A stretch of DNA of 50,956 nt from an uncultured Succinivibrionaceae bacterium. Lineage in GTDB: Bacteria; Pseudomonadota; Gammaproteobacteria; Enterobacterales; Succinivibrionaceae. The position numbers were made by a program, and so were the translations under genes. Below the pieces are notes generated by a model. The model worked only from the letters and a program-made list of their open reading frames with translations, searched no databases and was not told the DNA's origin. The stretch is taken from the NCBI GenBank assembly GCA_949286015.1, contig CASEBB010000055.1, positions 1 through 50,956 on the forward strand, given 5' to 3'. The first letter of the stretch is position 1, and each line of letters starts with the position of its first letter. This document shows positions 21,201-29,019 of this stretch, one piece after another.

Positions 21201-24200
21201 AAGCTCGACTTCCAACACCATCCAAATTGGTAACAGTGCCTCTAATACGGACTACCCTGCTGAGCTGCATTTAGGCTACTTTGCTACCCAAGAGGCAGGC
21301 TCCACGCAGGTAGATGAGAACAGCACCAGCAAGAGCACCGGTGTGGTCAATGGCAACTTAGTCATTGATGGTAACAATACCCCACTGGCCAGTTACAACG
21401 AAGTGGGTTTAGGCCAGGTTAACAGCAGCGCGGTGGTGCATGTCGATTACGGCAAGTGGACAGTGGCTGATCCAAATGGCACCCCAGAGTCTGGCCAAAG
21501 CTACGCTTTAGGTGATGTTACCGTCCAAAATGGCGGCTTCCTCGAGATTGGCGCCGTCGATGGAGCTGGTACGCCTTACGCCTTAGAGAGTGAAGACACC
21601 AATGGTGACGGCATCCCAGAGGTCAGCTACGCAGAGGCAACCTTACAAGGCGATGAGCTAGTATTAGATGGCGCCATGATGGCGGTGCACAAGAATGGTC
21701 ACGCCTACTTCAACAGCTACTCGCACACCAATGGCTCGGTAGCAATCATTGAGGGTGAATCGTACTTTAACGGCCAAATCGACATTGACACCAATCCTGA
21801 CAATGTGGTCTACATTGTGGGCCGCAATGCCGGTGCCTATCATGATCGCGAGATTGCCACCAATCAGATTCACGTGGATGCTGCTAGTGATACGGTCACT
21901 ACCAGTGGCATTGGCAGCGTCTATGTCTTAGGTGAGGGTGGTACCTTAGGCTTTGATATGGCCTCTGGTAACAACTTTACTCTCAATCAGATTCAGCAGC
22001 TGCGTCAGCAACTGATTCACCAGAATACGGGTGAGGTCGTTGAGGGCGGCTATATCGACTTAGGTGATGCTACTACCTCGGCGGTAGCTGTCAATGAGAA
22101 AACTCACTCAAGCAACGGTGCTACCATTACGCGAGGCGAGATTGACTACACCACCAGCAGTGGTGACCTCGCGGCCATTAAGGACATGATCTTTGCCAAC
22201 ACCTCCCATGCAACTTTAACTAATGTCAAGGATAGTGATGTCCTTGATGTGGGCACGGTGGGTAACGTCGAAGTCGACGCTGGTGGCCAATACTTTACGG
22301 TCAAAGACGTGGACTTAGCCGGTGCGGCGCAATCACCTTATACCCAAACTAGCAGCAGCACTGACAAGTACTTTGCGGTCAATAAAGACGGCACTTTAAT
22401 TGGTGCTAACGTGCAAAGTGAGGGTCACTTAGGTCTGCATCACGGTGGCACCATTAGTACCATTAATCTCGCAGATGGTACTGCCACTACCGAGACCGAG
22501 CTGGTGATCAAGAGTGAAAGTGGCGAGACCACCAACATCACTGCCATTAATAGCTCCGGTGATAACACCGTAGTAGCGATCTTTGGTGAGGGTAACACCG
22601 TGGTGGGTGGCAGCACTTCGGAGGCTGGCCGTGGCACTATTACGGCGGGCACCTTAGACGTCAATGCCAATCTCCAAACTAGCAATGCCATCACCGTTAA
22701 GCGCTTAGAGTCCACTTACTCGCGGCTCAATGAAGACAAACTGCTCAACGCCAACTCCTTAGAGGTTAACGGCACTACTAACTTCTACAATAAGTTATCT
22801 GTCTTTAACAACGCCGAATTTAACGCTACGGCACAAACGCTGGATGGCTTAGAGGCTGGTGCTGATGGCGCGACCACGCTGCATGGCGCGAACACCTTCC
22901 GCAAGAACGTAGACTTTAATGGCGCGACCTTCTTAACTGCGACCAGCAATACCACCGTAAACGGCACTGCTAACTTTAGTGGTGAGACCAGCTTAGCCGG
23001 TGATCTCACCTTAGGTGAGAGTGGTCAGGCTAACTTTGTCGGTTACGTGGAACAGGCGGCGACCTCGACCTTTAACGCCTCAGGCACGGGCAATAGAGTC
23101 AGCTTTGACAACAGTGCTAATAGCAGCAAGGCCTCGGTACTGGGCGGTACCAACAACTTCTACGACGCTACGTTTAAGGGCAACAACTTAATCAGTGGTA
23201 CCTTAAACGCTGAAAATGTGACGGTTGATGGTAAGTTCCAGATCTTAGGTGAGAACGCTATTGCTACCGTCACTAACTTAAATGGTACGAATGCCGATAC
23301 GGTCATTCAGGTGGGTCAAGACTCGCAAAACCCTGTAGATAATCCAAGTGGCGGCTCCTACGATACCGCTACGGGCTCGTTACAGGTGACCAACCTCAAC
23401 TTAAACGGCGGTACCTTATATGTCGATCCTGACTATGGCGAGAAGACCGCCTTTACTGCAATTGATAATGTGGCTCAAGGCGTCAATGGCAACATCATTG
23501 TTGGTAAGAACGCCGTGGTGGGCTTCGGTGGTGACTTAGCTGACCTCGAGACCACGATTAACGATTACCAGACAGATGAGGGCAGTTTAGATCCAGCGCA
23601 GTATGGTGCGATCTTAGTGGTCAACAAGCCAATTACGGTGAAGGATGGTCACTACATTGCGGTTACCAGCGCGGATGAGCAAAAGACCGTAGCCGACATC
23701 GAGCAGTGGCGCGGTGAAGACGATATGGTCTTAAGTGACAATTCTGCTGTCATCATCAATATGGAGGCGTTCAACGCTGCCTCTAATGAGGGCCAGCAAG
23801 TTGCCGCTGCTAACGGCATCATGCCAATGAGCATGAAGGCCACTGGTACGCAAGCAGGTATCACCTTTGAGAATAACGGTGCTAAGGTTCGCTCGGAAGG
23901 CGGTACGGTGATTCTGAATGGCTCGTATGACGCCACTAAGACCACGCAAGTCTTCCAAACTGCTGACAACACTGGCGTCACCGTGGTTGGTCAAGACATT
24001 GAGGTACGCTCGCAAAGCGATCGCTTTATTGCCACAATTTCCACTGGCGAAAACCGTGGTGCGGTCGAGTTTACCTACAATGACAACGCCAACAATGATG
24101 GCACCTCTGATGTCATTGATGATGCCATTAAGGACAACTTCGAGAACGGTCAGAATCAAAACAACCCACAAACGCCAAGCACTAATGTCACTGGCTCTGG

Positions 24201-25227
24201 TGGTAACAATGGCGGCAGCACGATCACCCCTTACAGCTCTTACATGCAGCAGATTGCTCAGATTGATGCTAAGGCCTTAGAGAGCACCTCGCGCTTAGCT
24301 ACCTTTGGTGGTGCGGTGCAAGCTTCGTTACGTGCAGGCCAAGTTGCCTCCGAGGCGATGCAAGAGCGCTTTACGCCACAAGCCATTGGTACACGCACGG
24401 GTGGCATTTGGGCAACTCCTACCTATGTCCATACTGAAGGCGATGGCTATGATGCTGATGGCTTAAGCTACGGTCACGATATGGATCTCACTGGTATGAG
24501 TTTAGGTGCTGAAGTGCACCTGAACCCAACGGTGAAACTCGGTGCCATGGTGAGCATCGGTACTGGTAGTGCCGATGGTAAGGGCTCGGCCTCTACAGTC
24601 AGCAATGACTTTGACTACTACGGTGCAGGCGTGTACGTGGGTGCCGACAGCGACTCGTTTAGCGTGGTGGGTGACTTAAGCTACACCGTGGTTGACAACG
24701 ACGTCACTGACAGCAATGCCGCTGATAAGACCAGCGCCAGCTTTGACAGCACGAACTTAAGTGCTGGTGTCACGGGTAAGATGAAGCTCAACTTAGGTGG
24801 CTTTAATGTGGCACCTCATGTGGGTATGCGTTACAGCCGCGTCGAAGTTGACGACTACGGTATTAAGAGCAACTTAGCCGGTGGTACGGTGGCACAAAGC
24901 ACCAGCAGCACCATGAACTTGCTCTCGATCCCAGTGGGTGTGGAAATCTCGCGTGAGATCCAGATGAGCACTTGGAACTTAAAGCCAATGGTCGACTTCA
25001 CGGTGACCAGCAACTTTGGTGACACTGACTTCAACAACTCAGTGTCTTACCAAGGCACTAATCCTATCAACCTGCAAGGTGAGGTGGTGGATGACATCAC
25101 CTACGGCGTAAAGGCGGGCTTAGAGGCCAGCTCTGGTGCGCTGAAGTTTGGTATTGGTGTGGGCTACACGGGCTCGGATAAGAGCGACGAGCTGAACGTG
25201 GGTGCTAACGTCAAGTACGAGTTCTAA
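15202..25227 (+). CDS. Giant autotransporter adhesin 2 (3,341 residues)
   Basis: This is an intact surface adhesin of the type V secretion class, paralogous to the gene at 2-8075. ATG at 15202 is preferred over TTG at 15181 because CGGAG lies 10 bases upstream. An extended signal peptide of about 43 residues has a basic N-region (residues 13-27), a hydrophobic core and a probable cleavage site after ANA. The passenger (about residues 45-3050) is beta-helical and Gly/Asn/Thr/Asp-rich. Large modules start with related blocks: EATNLTLGGG (nt 16621), GDLYLGGK (about 18256) and HATDVTLGGG (about 20242). They are spaced about 545 and 660 residues apart. The C-terminal 280 residues (about nt 24380-25224) form an Autotransporter beta-domain ending in Phe. 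Ser/Gly/Asn linkers near nt 24140-24235 separate passenger and barrel. The receptor is unknown; roles in host adhesion or aggregation are inferred from the family. Confidence 0.93.
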   Translation: MKPSNNALTFLRAQYRAIYGRAYFKGLASIMVVSSALAAPVANAALANNNDSDASNATSRTTTADATDELDLRSILNGNEPTPSASEQAAEIAYTSSTQQAQNLLQPRALPTAAPAVNGDPAATPMPMAAGDPTGPGLDWDTFPGNAGETINYTGSNRIYNSNTWYHNVNIASGATVNVVTTNSGNQAYDNYSKLIVGSDDDAATTTQLNMAAGSTLNLNDNTALQINGNGQNTLGGNINLNAVSEGSQAIISVGMATPTEEQVNNKITVGGNINVGSGAGTAAIYAPNIDLQGDITVNSGGTLLLDGALKDTNPTDLNANHGAGTFTGHSTDVTIAEGGRVVVGKGDTETGTKSKLDLGDGSSNLSGTGTLEVQGTAVLTETILDNFTTAASPDPGNPPAATGNVYLTSGGRLELKAGNGQGAADPIELTDYQFGTTEGEGQINVNATGDTNTIAGDNLSVSSSIAPAGGQDLNLDLEATNLTLGGGTGFNSADESLGYRTAVTQNVTFKPDADTNQTFHLQDGVTLDGGAHNGQAGTGTGTSTGDVVLVGGADNLDNAYRVAQGNYTHSGSITLSGGTLAVGANENYSGDATMALSGSTTKLVIDNTNADNTIVIASNTADSEAVLDLSSGSADALELKRGDNLTSIQIGTPGTLNGTGSSELKLNADQFNTLLNVNGDSGNGANVVLAGNGVLQVPNGAGNANPGAAGTTVATLATSQLQKITDNAQATQTDMIYFNQGGRLQGEDLQLRNDGTNLDIGQGTVAATDRLDLVQDGATSGDFVITSGNIETSELVSTDGSVATVQVGNGNADPAQVTLTAKPDGSTGNIGLNININGSGPGESSLNFKNGTWNVDATAADHSITLTGPNAHLNIGDDRETSGADVTISNLEINQSTVNIAGNSDLSFTGVTDLSDGNLTGTGDLHVKTGATTILNEDSLANFTQQGTTDPAGGRVILEGGELDLEATDPAQPIVLNDYSQGAADTDNADIVVTQESTIGADALTVNDKLKDEWKGTVNLKVGDLYLGGKADTEYNASLNFKEATVSNSVTFSPTTNTDPNAPVVADTNFYLRDHITINAVGNGNSDQATSNGDVHIRDLGTGNPVTDEPTYQVLGGTVTHVTTNTTTDQPGQFDISNAGVQIGGADNTSTAFGHDATLQFAHNTDAGAGNTSVTDVTIASGSSIKIVGNGGDSTSTLDLTGANAIHVAGTNNLINVGTTTAEALANGSTKVELAEKAGIAAPADSVFAVQDTQLTELLKAGADGTRDGAAADNVTVVLGQTGALRIDATMVPSVPDDPSSPQVPSNTSLDISFLGTTDTSANPAPTLDGNKIYFDRGGRIEGDALSLTQNNTTTNVNLNIGEGTISADNLAFSNSYSGGSDFVIEQGTLEVGSSLNGMNGSKLQLGTGTGSGEANLNLGTFESTLAADDSGNTVITVTPDSATTAGDVNTTIVMAGNASVNVNAGSWNLNNIEVSGTGNTINVGFEGNNGEVPTIDNGDGTTSVLTAEVTAESINVGDGNTLNINTNGIATFTDYENTSGGTTIVDGKLVIADEGQGSFLEGTVSGSGEIEVQGTAYLTHDLLNTFTGNSGTFTLNEGTADFTKDPNAAVLDMNQFTFGEDYNNPDADFNIIATKTESGADGTPVTVPADASVIKGGDVLISNSLVTNNQVSAGTTDQLNLDIHATDVTLGGGENFTSAEQVFGYHQLVTQNATFKTDSGAAADTAFTLHDGIAFVATDETTGTSTGNVIVKGGTDDDFKSFNVAAGHITHSGDLTLDGGSLMVGTTEETRTNLDVADADASFTMATGSKLTIDNTNAPNSIKVQSNGYGSTSTLNLSQIDVELKRGNNLTTITVGSGEMDVHAPTDALLQINNADGLLDLNSTPTADQQGVAVVLTGNGALEMVNKPGEQAVLDVSNIDGYSTTPQSDRVIFSGGGMIIGQDFKVTNQDANTDKALDLGLGTIKAEKLTLDNAYKNADGTTANLALAAGRVIVGQELSSTSNTIQIGNSASNTDYPAELHLGYFATQEAGSTQVDENSTSKSTGVVNGNLVIDGNNTPLASYNEVGLGQVNSSAVVHVDYGKWTVADPNGTPESGQSYALGDVTVQNGGFLEIGAVDGAGTPYALESEDTNGDGIPEVSYAEATLQGDELVLDGAMMAVHKNGHAYFNSYSHTNGSVAIIEGESYFNGQIDIDTNPDNVVYIVGRNAGAYHDREIATNQIHVDAASDTVTTSGIGSVYVLGEGGTLGFDMASGNNFTLNQIQQLRQQLIHQNTGEVVEGGYIDLGDATTSAVAVNEKTHSSNGATITRGEIDYTTSSGDLAAIKDMIFANTSHATLTNVKDSDVLDVGTVGNVEVDAGGQYFTVKDVDLAGAAQSPYTQTSSSTDKYFAVNKDGTLIGANVQSEGHLGLHHGGTISTINLADGTATTETELVIKSESGETTNITAINSSGDNTVVAIFGEGNTVVGGSTSEAGRGTITAGTLDVNANLQTSNAITVKRLESTYSRLNEDKLLNANSLEVNGTTNFYNKLSVFNNAEFNATAQTLDGLEAGADGATTLHGANTFRKNVDFNGATFLTATSNTTVNGTANFSGETSLAGDLTLGESGQANFVGYVEQAATSTFNASGTGNRVSFDNSANSSKASVLGGTNNFYDATFKGNNLISGTLNAENVTVDGKFQILGENAIATVTNLNGTNADTVIQVGQDSQNPVDNPSGGSYDTATGSLQVTNLNLNGGTLYVDPDYGEKTAFTAIDNVAQGVNGNIIVGKNAVVGFGGDLADLETTINDYQTDEGSLDPAQYGAILVVNKPITVKDGHYIAVTSADEQKTVADIEQWRGEDDMVLSDNSAVIINMEAFNAASNEGQQVAAANGIMPMSMKATGTQAGITFENNGAKVRSEGGTVILNGSYDATKTTQVFQTADNTGVTVVGQDIEVRSQSDRFIATISTGENRGAVEFTYNDNANNDGTSDVIDDAIKDNFENGQNQNNPQTPSTNVTGSGGNNGGSTITPYSSYMQQIAQIDAKALESTSRLATFGGAVQASLRAGQVASEAMQERFTPQAIGTRTGGIWATPTYVHTEGDGYDADGLSYGHDMDLTGMSLGAEVHLNPTVKLGAMVSIGTGSADGKGSASTVSNDFDYYGAGVYVGADSDSFSVVGDLSYTVVDNDVTDSNAADKTSASFDSTNLSAGVTGKMKLNLGGFNVAPHVGMRYSRVEVDDYGIKSNLAGGTVAQSTSSTMNLLSIPVGVEISREIQMSTWNLKPMVDFTVTSNFGDTDFNNSVSYQGTNPINLQGEVVDDITYGVKAGLEASSGALKFGIGVGYTGSDKSDELNVGANVKYEF

Positions 25228-25235
25228 GCTCTACA

Positions 25236-25259
25236 TTGCAGCGCTCTCAAGCGCTGCAA
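25236..25259 (+). terminator. Hairpin after adhesin 2
   Basis: TTGCAGCGCT (25236-25245) pairs perfectly with AGCGCTGCAA (25250-25259) across a four-base loop, nine bases after the stop. No T-run follows directly; a second hairpin lies 23 bases further on. Confidence 0.55.
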
Positions 25260-25282
25260 CAGGTCAAGCTGTGACCTACTCT

Positions 25283-25324
25283 CAAGCCGTGCTCAGAGCA
25301 GTCTGCGCACGGCTTGTTACTTTT
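25283..25324 (+). terminator. Repeated intrinsic terminator, copy 1
   Basis: CAAGCCGTGC (25283-25292) pairs with GCACGGCTTG (25307-25316), followed by TTACTTTT. The same 10-bp stem and TCTGC before its second arm recur after the sugar symporter at 28376-28410, so this is a dispersed terminator-like repeat. Confidence 0.65.
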
Positions 25325-25638
25325 GAGGCTCAACAAAAGCACCTAGTGGCGCGGTGGTCTTATCGTGTGCTGAGCTTAAGCTGGCTCTCCTTTGAGTTTG
25401 GTGGTTGTGGCACCACCCTGCTCCAAGGTTGGTCACGTCAAAAGCCATCATGGAGCCCCATGATTGATCTTAAGGGCGATGCTGCTTTGTGGCATCCCCA
25501 AAACAAGCGGTGCCACCGCACAGCAGCAAGTGCGCGCTGCCATGGCGTGGTGGGGACATCTCTGCGGTAGTGTGGACGCCATTGCCACAACCTTAGTAAG
25601 AGCCCGTCGGTGCGCGGCCAGCACTTCCACCGTGAGTA

Positions 25639-25775
25639 TCCCAAAAAGCAAATCTCAAAGGAGGTAACTGCCTAAAAGCAGGTGTTTTACCCTGAGAGTA
25701 GGAGTTTGCTAAGTAGCTACTCTCGAGATAAGGCGCCGTCAGGCGCTTTTAGATTACCTACCTTCCACCTTGGGA
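25639..25775 (+). ncRNA. SD-box structured element, copy 2
   Basis: A multi-stem element. TCCCAA (25639-25644) pairs with TTGGGA (25770-25775). AAGGAGGTAA (25658-25667) pairs with TTACCTACCTT (25754-25764) with one bulged A. Inside are GAGAGTAG/CTACTCTC (25694-25701 with 25717-25724) and GCGCC/GGCGC (25733-25737 with 25742-25746). A strong Shine-Dalgarno-like box is thus buried in the closing stem. It shares sequence blocks with 8292-8407 and its first 12 bases with 14159-14170. It could be a regulatory RNA or a mobile repeat; no known RNA family is recognised. Confidence 0.45.
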
Positions 25776-26128
25776 TTACTGCTGTGAAGATGGCGATCTC
25801 CTCAAGGCAAGAGCAGTCTCGTATGCTATGCGCCTCAGCTCTAAGGTAAAGCAGAGCAGCGCAGAACAAAGCACAGGTAAGCCGCGACGCTTTTGCGCCG
25901 CTTTAGCGCTGCGTTTGCAGGGACAAATGCATCTCACCTGCCTCTCACCAGCACCTACCGCACTACGCCAAGCAGCCACCTCCGCAAACGCTTACAGCCA
26001 AAGAACGTATTGCGGGTAAAGCTGTGCTTAAGGCCAGTTTTCCCTTAAGGCCTACCCGCAAGCACTTAGCTCTACCCAGCAAGAGCCTGCTGTCGCTATA
26101 TCCTGCTGAGTTAAGAGTAGAGTGCTTT
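25776..26128. other. Non-coding gap with a nested inverted repeat
   Basis: No credible gene. TTGCGGGTA pairs with TACCCGCAA around 26008-26061, enclosing two direct copies of CTTAAGGCC. The open frames across it do not resemble any family. Confidence 0.4.
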
Positions 26129-26292
26129 AACGCCCCGACCGTGAGGAGGTCTGGGATAATTTTGCTCAAGCTGATAAACACATGGTTTATGGGCATGCAT
26201 CAGACTATCTCGAGGTAACACTTGAGCACAAAGAAACGCCTTATTTATGGGATTTATAAAATTAGCCTAGACCTCCTCACGGTCGGAACGCC
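26129..26292. mobile_element. MITE-like element with 18-bp perfect terminal inverted repeats and 6-bp flanking duplication
   Basis: The 152-bp element (26135-26286) begins CCGACCGTGAGGAGGTCT and ends with its exact reverse complement (26269-26286). AACGCC lies immediately outside both ends (26129-26134 and 26287-26292), as expected of a target-site duplication. Pairing continues inward to TAATTTT/AAAATTA, giving a stem of about 29 positions with one mismatch and one wobble. Inside are GCTCAAG/CTTGAGC and the hairpin ATAAAC/GTTTAT. There is no transposase, so it is non-autonomous. A degenerate relative sits at 8195-8549. The parent IS family cannot be named from the ends alone. Confidence 0.75.
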
Positions 26293-26425
26293 GCATAAAA
26301 CCAGCCTTTGTCCCCAAGACCTTCTGCATTTACCCCCTCTCTGCTGCTGTAACACCTTGTCTTGGCTTGACCCCGTACCTACTTAGGCCGTAGCAGGCAT
26401 ACGCTTGCTGCGGCCTTTGTTTTTG

Positions 26426-26451
26426 CTACTACTACTACTACTACTACTACT
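26426..26451. repeat. CTA trinucleotide microsatellite (8 copies)
   Basis: Eight perfect CTA copies followed by CT, in non-coding DNA about 400 bp before the sugar symporter. No coding frame runs through it. It is of note because TTAC and GAA tracts also occur in other gaps of this window. Confidence 0.85.
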
Positions 26452-26638
26452 TCCGTAAACGCTTACGGCCATTCTCCCTTACTTTTCCGTAGTAGCTATC
26501 AGGTTAATTTAGTACAGCTCTTTGCCAGCAACTGTAGCGCTTAATGGGGACGTTTCCTAACCAAAATTGTGCACTGCACCCTTATGGTGACGATAGCTAA
26601 GCCCTGCGTGCTTTTGCCAGCACAGTTACGTCCGTAAG

Positions 26639-26654
26639 TGTGAGCACTGTCACA
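26639..26654 (+). promoter_or_regulatory. Consensus CRP (cAMP receptor protein) site upstream of the GPH symporter
   Basis: TGTGA-GCACTG-TCACA is an exact match to the CRP core (TGTGA-N6-TCACA). A possible -10 box, TATTGT, lies at 26675-26680, which would put the start site near 26687 and centre the CRP site at about -41. That is the class II activator position. It sits 195 bp before the start codon of a sugar symporter gene, a typical target for catabolite control. The start site itself is inferred. Confidence 0.7.
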
Positions 26655-26848
26655 TGCACATGCGTAATAGTCAATATTGTGTAGTTTTTGGCTTGAGATG
26701 ACAACAAATCAGCGCCAGTGATTTTCTACAATCTGCCCCACTATGCAGCCGACCTAAGGGCCTCCTACGGCTCCACTGCCCTTACTGTAGTGCGCTACGG
26801 TTCGAGGTCGGACTTACTCAGAGTGAAGAAAAGAAGTGGAGGAAGGCC

Positions 26849-28285
26849 ATGGCCTTTGTCATCAATGCGTTTGTCAATCGCGCAGATAAAAACCCCAATA
26901 TCGGCTTCATTGAAAAGGTCTCCTATGGCTTAGGCGACTTTTCCTCGCAGCTCTTGCTCACGCCAGTATCGATGCTCTTTATGTACTACGCCACAGAGTA
27001 CGTAAACATAGGTATGGCCGAAGTGGGCTTCATCATGATGATCTCGCGTGTCTTTGATGGCATCTCTGATCTGTTAGTAGGCTACCTCATCGAGCGCACC
27101 AAGAGCCCTTATGGCAAGACCCGCGCGTGGATCTTGCGCATGCTCATTCCTTACTTCATCTGCGGTGTGGCCATCTTCTCCGTGCCACCACAGATGTCGG
27201 ATCTCTTCAAGTACATCTACATCTTCTTGGTCTACAACCTGACCATTACTGTGGTCTACACCGCGATCAACCTGCCATACGGTGCACTGTCGACGCTGAT
27301 GACACAAGACTCCTATCAGCGCTCGGTATTAGTGATCTTCCGTATGTTAGGAGCTACGGCTGGCGGTACCTTAGTGATGATGGGTGTACTGCCAATGGTG
27401 CACTACTTTGGCAATGACCTGCGCGCGTGGACGATTACCGCTGCGATCATCATGGTGTTTGCTTGTTTGGGCTTCTTCTGCACTTTCTTCTTCTGCCACG
27501 AGCGCATCATCTCGGAGCCAATGAAGGAGGAAAAGGGCAACACCCTCAAGGCCATCAAGAAGATCATCATGAACAAGTACTGGGTGATGCTCACGATTGC
27601 GATGCTCTTTGTGTGCGCCGCAGATATCGTCTCGGGCAACGCCAGTGCTTACTACTGCCGCTACTATCTGCAAGATGACACCTTGATTGGCACAATGTCG
27701 GCGATCTCCAATGTCTGCAAGGTGGTGGGCATGATCCTCGTTGTGCCAATCATGCTCAAAAAGCTGGGTAAGAGAAACAGCCTCATCATTGCTTGCATCC
27801 TTATTGTAGGCGCCAACTTAAGCCGAACCTTAGCCCCATACAGCGTTGAGCTTAACTATGCAATCTCTGCGGTTTGTGGCTTTGCCTCTGGCTTTACCTA
27901 CACCTGCCTCTTTGCCATGATCCCAGACTGCGTGGAGTACAGTGAGTATCGCGACTACGAACGCCATGAGGGTCTGGTTTACTCCTCTGTGTCCTTTTCC
28001 TCCAAGGTGGCTGGCGGTGTCGGCGTCTTAATCTCCTCGTTTGTCATGAACTTTGGTGGCTACGTCAACGGTGCAGAAACGCAAACTCCAGAGGCCATGG
28101 GAGCCATTCTGGCTGCACACACCATTATTCCACCACTCATGTTTGTGGTAGCGATTATCGCCCTGAGCGGTTACAAGCTCGATAAGATCTACGACGATGT
28201 GATCCGCGAGCTCAAGCTGCGCCATATCAATGATATTGCCGACAATGCCAACGCTAAGGATGACTCCGCGCAATCTAAAGCGTAA
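26849..28285 (+). CDS. GPH-family sugar:cation symporter (MelB/XynB-like)
   Basis: A 478-residue inner-membrane protein with about 12 transmembrane segments, belonging to the glycoside-pentoside-hexuronide:cation symporter family. It imports sugars, often glycosides or uronides, using Na+ or H+. Family signs are the N-terminal YGLGDFSSQ, then FDGISDLLVGY near residues 69-79, whose aspartates match the cation-site region of MelB, followed by KSPYGKTRAW. A later GFASGFTYTCLFAMIPD segment corresponds to the conserved C-terminal half. Start ATG at 26849 has GGAGGA (26838-26843) at ideal spacing. It is monocistronic, with a long leader and a consensus CRP site upstream and a hairpin terminator downstream. 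No glycosidase or isomerase gene is adjacent, so the substrate cannot be predicted. Length is normal for the family. Confidence 0.9.
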   Translation: MAFVINAFVNRADKNPNIGFIEKVSYGLGDFSSQLLLTPVSMLFMYYATEYVNIGMAEVGFIMMISRVFDGISDLLVGYLIERTKSPYGKTRAWILRMLIPYFICGVAIFSVPPQMSDLFKYIYIFLVYNLTITVVYTAINLPYGALSTLMTQDSYQRSVLVIFRMLGATAGGTLVMMGVLPMVHYFGNDLRAWTITAAIIMVFACLGFFCTFFFCHERIISEPMKEEKGNTLKAIKKIIMNKYWVMLTIAMLFVCAADIVSGNASAYYCRYYLQDDTLIGTMSAISNVCKVVGMILVVPIMLKKLGKRNSLIIACILIVGANLSRTLAPYSVELNYAISAVCGFASGFTYTCLFAMIPDCVEYSEYRDYERHEGLVYSSVSFSSKVAGGVGVLISSFVMNFGGYVNGAETQTPEAMGAILAAHTIIPPLMFVVAIIALSGYKLDKIYDDVIRELKLRHINDIADNANAKDDSAQSKA

Positions 28286-28375
28286 GGCGCGGCGCGCCCT
28301 GCGCTCTGCACCCTGAGCGCAGTAGCAGCGAGCAGTGACCGCAGCACAGTGATCACTCTCTGCAGCTCCCCTTAT

Positions 28376-28416
28376 CAAGCCGTGCTCCGCACCTGTCTGC
28401 GCACGGCTTGTTGCTT
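28376..28416 (+). terminator. Repeated intrinsic terminator, copy 2
   Basis: CAAGCCGTGC (28376-28385) pairs with GCACGGCTTG (28401-28410), followed by TTGCTT. The stem is identical to that at 25283-25316 although the loops differ. It lies 91 bases after the symporter stop. Confidence 0.6.
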
Positions 28417-29019
28417 ATGGAGCCAACGAAAAACAGCAATGGCGTCCACCACAGGAACCTGAGGGAAAGAGCGCTGCTATCAGCGCCGAGGCCGCAGCTA
28501 CCAAGCAAAGAATCACTCTTAGTGATGCAGCTGCAAGGAGCTGCTATCCAGCCTGCAAGCTGCATTTGCGTGTTTTCATTCCCCTAAGAGATCTTAAGGG
28601 ATCCTCTGGGATGCGGTGCGGGTCGCTCTAAGGTGTGAGTGCGTAAGGGTGCACCATCATACCTTAGGTTCGTGTATAAGCCCTACTCCCCATACCTCTC
28701 CATACCTCCACCTACCTACCTCATACCAGCGAACCAAGGGCGCAAAACGCAAAGCACAATGCTATCCCTAAATACGTCAGCTGACGCCCTTAGCTGTAAG
28801 GAGAGCCACCGCCACCCTCTACTCTCTGTGTACAAAGATGTCTGTGGACTGTAGCTGCGGTGCATGGTATTAACCCCAAAGTGTAGGCTGATGACTCCTG
28901 TGGTAGCCTTAGGGTTGGTGTACACCTTAGGGATACGGTTATGGCAGTCTGAGTATTGTCGCACTTGCTGAGGTTGCGAGTAGGTAGCTACCACTAATCC
29001 TCTCTTAGCTAAGCGGCTC
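28417..29019. other. Non-coding gap between convergent genes
   Basis: About 0.6 kb between the symporter (+) and the EamA gene (-). It holds a pyrimidine-rich stretch of short near-repeats (ATACCTC, CTACCTAC) at about 28685-28730 and two small palindromes, GGTAGCTACC and CTTAGCTAAG, near the end of the EamA gene. I see no gene. Confidence 0.4.

Noticed and set aside
26400..26460. CRISPR-like or minisatellite array at the CTA tract
   Set aside because: A simple trinucleotide run without spacers; no repeat-spacer structure anywhere in the window.
26755..26825. GGTTCGAGGTC near 26799 as a tRNA T-arm
   Set aside because: No matching T-stem, acceptor stem or anticodon arm can be drawn around it.
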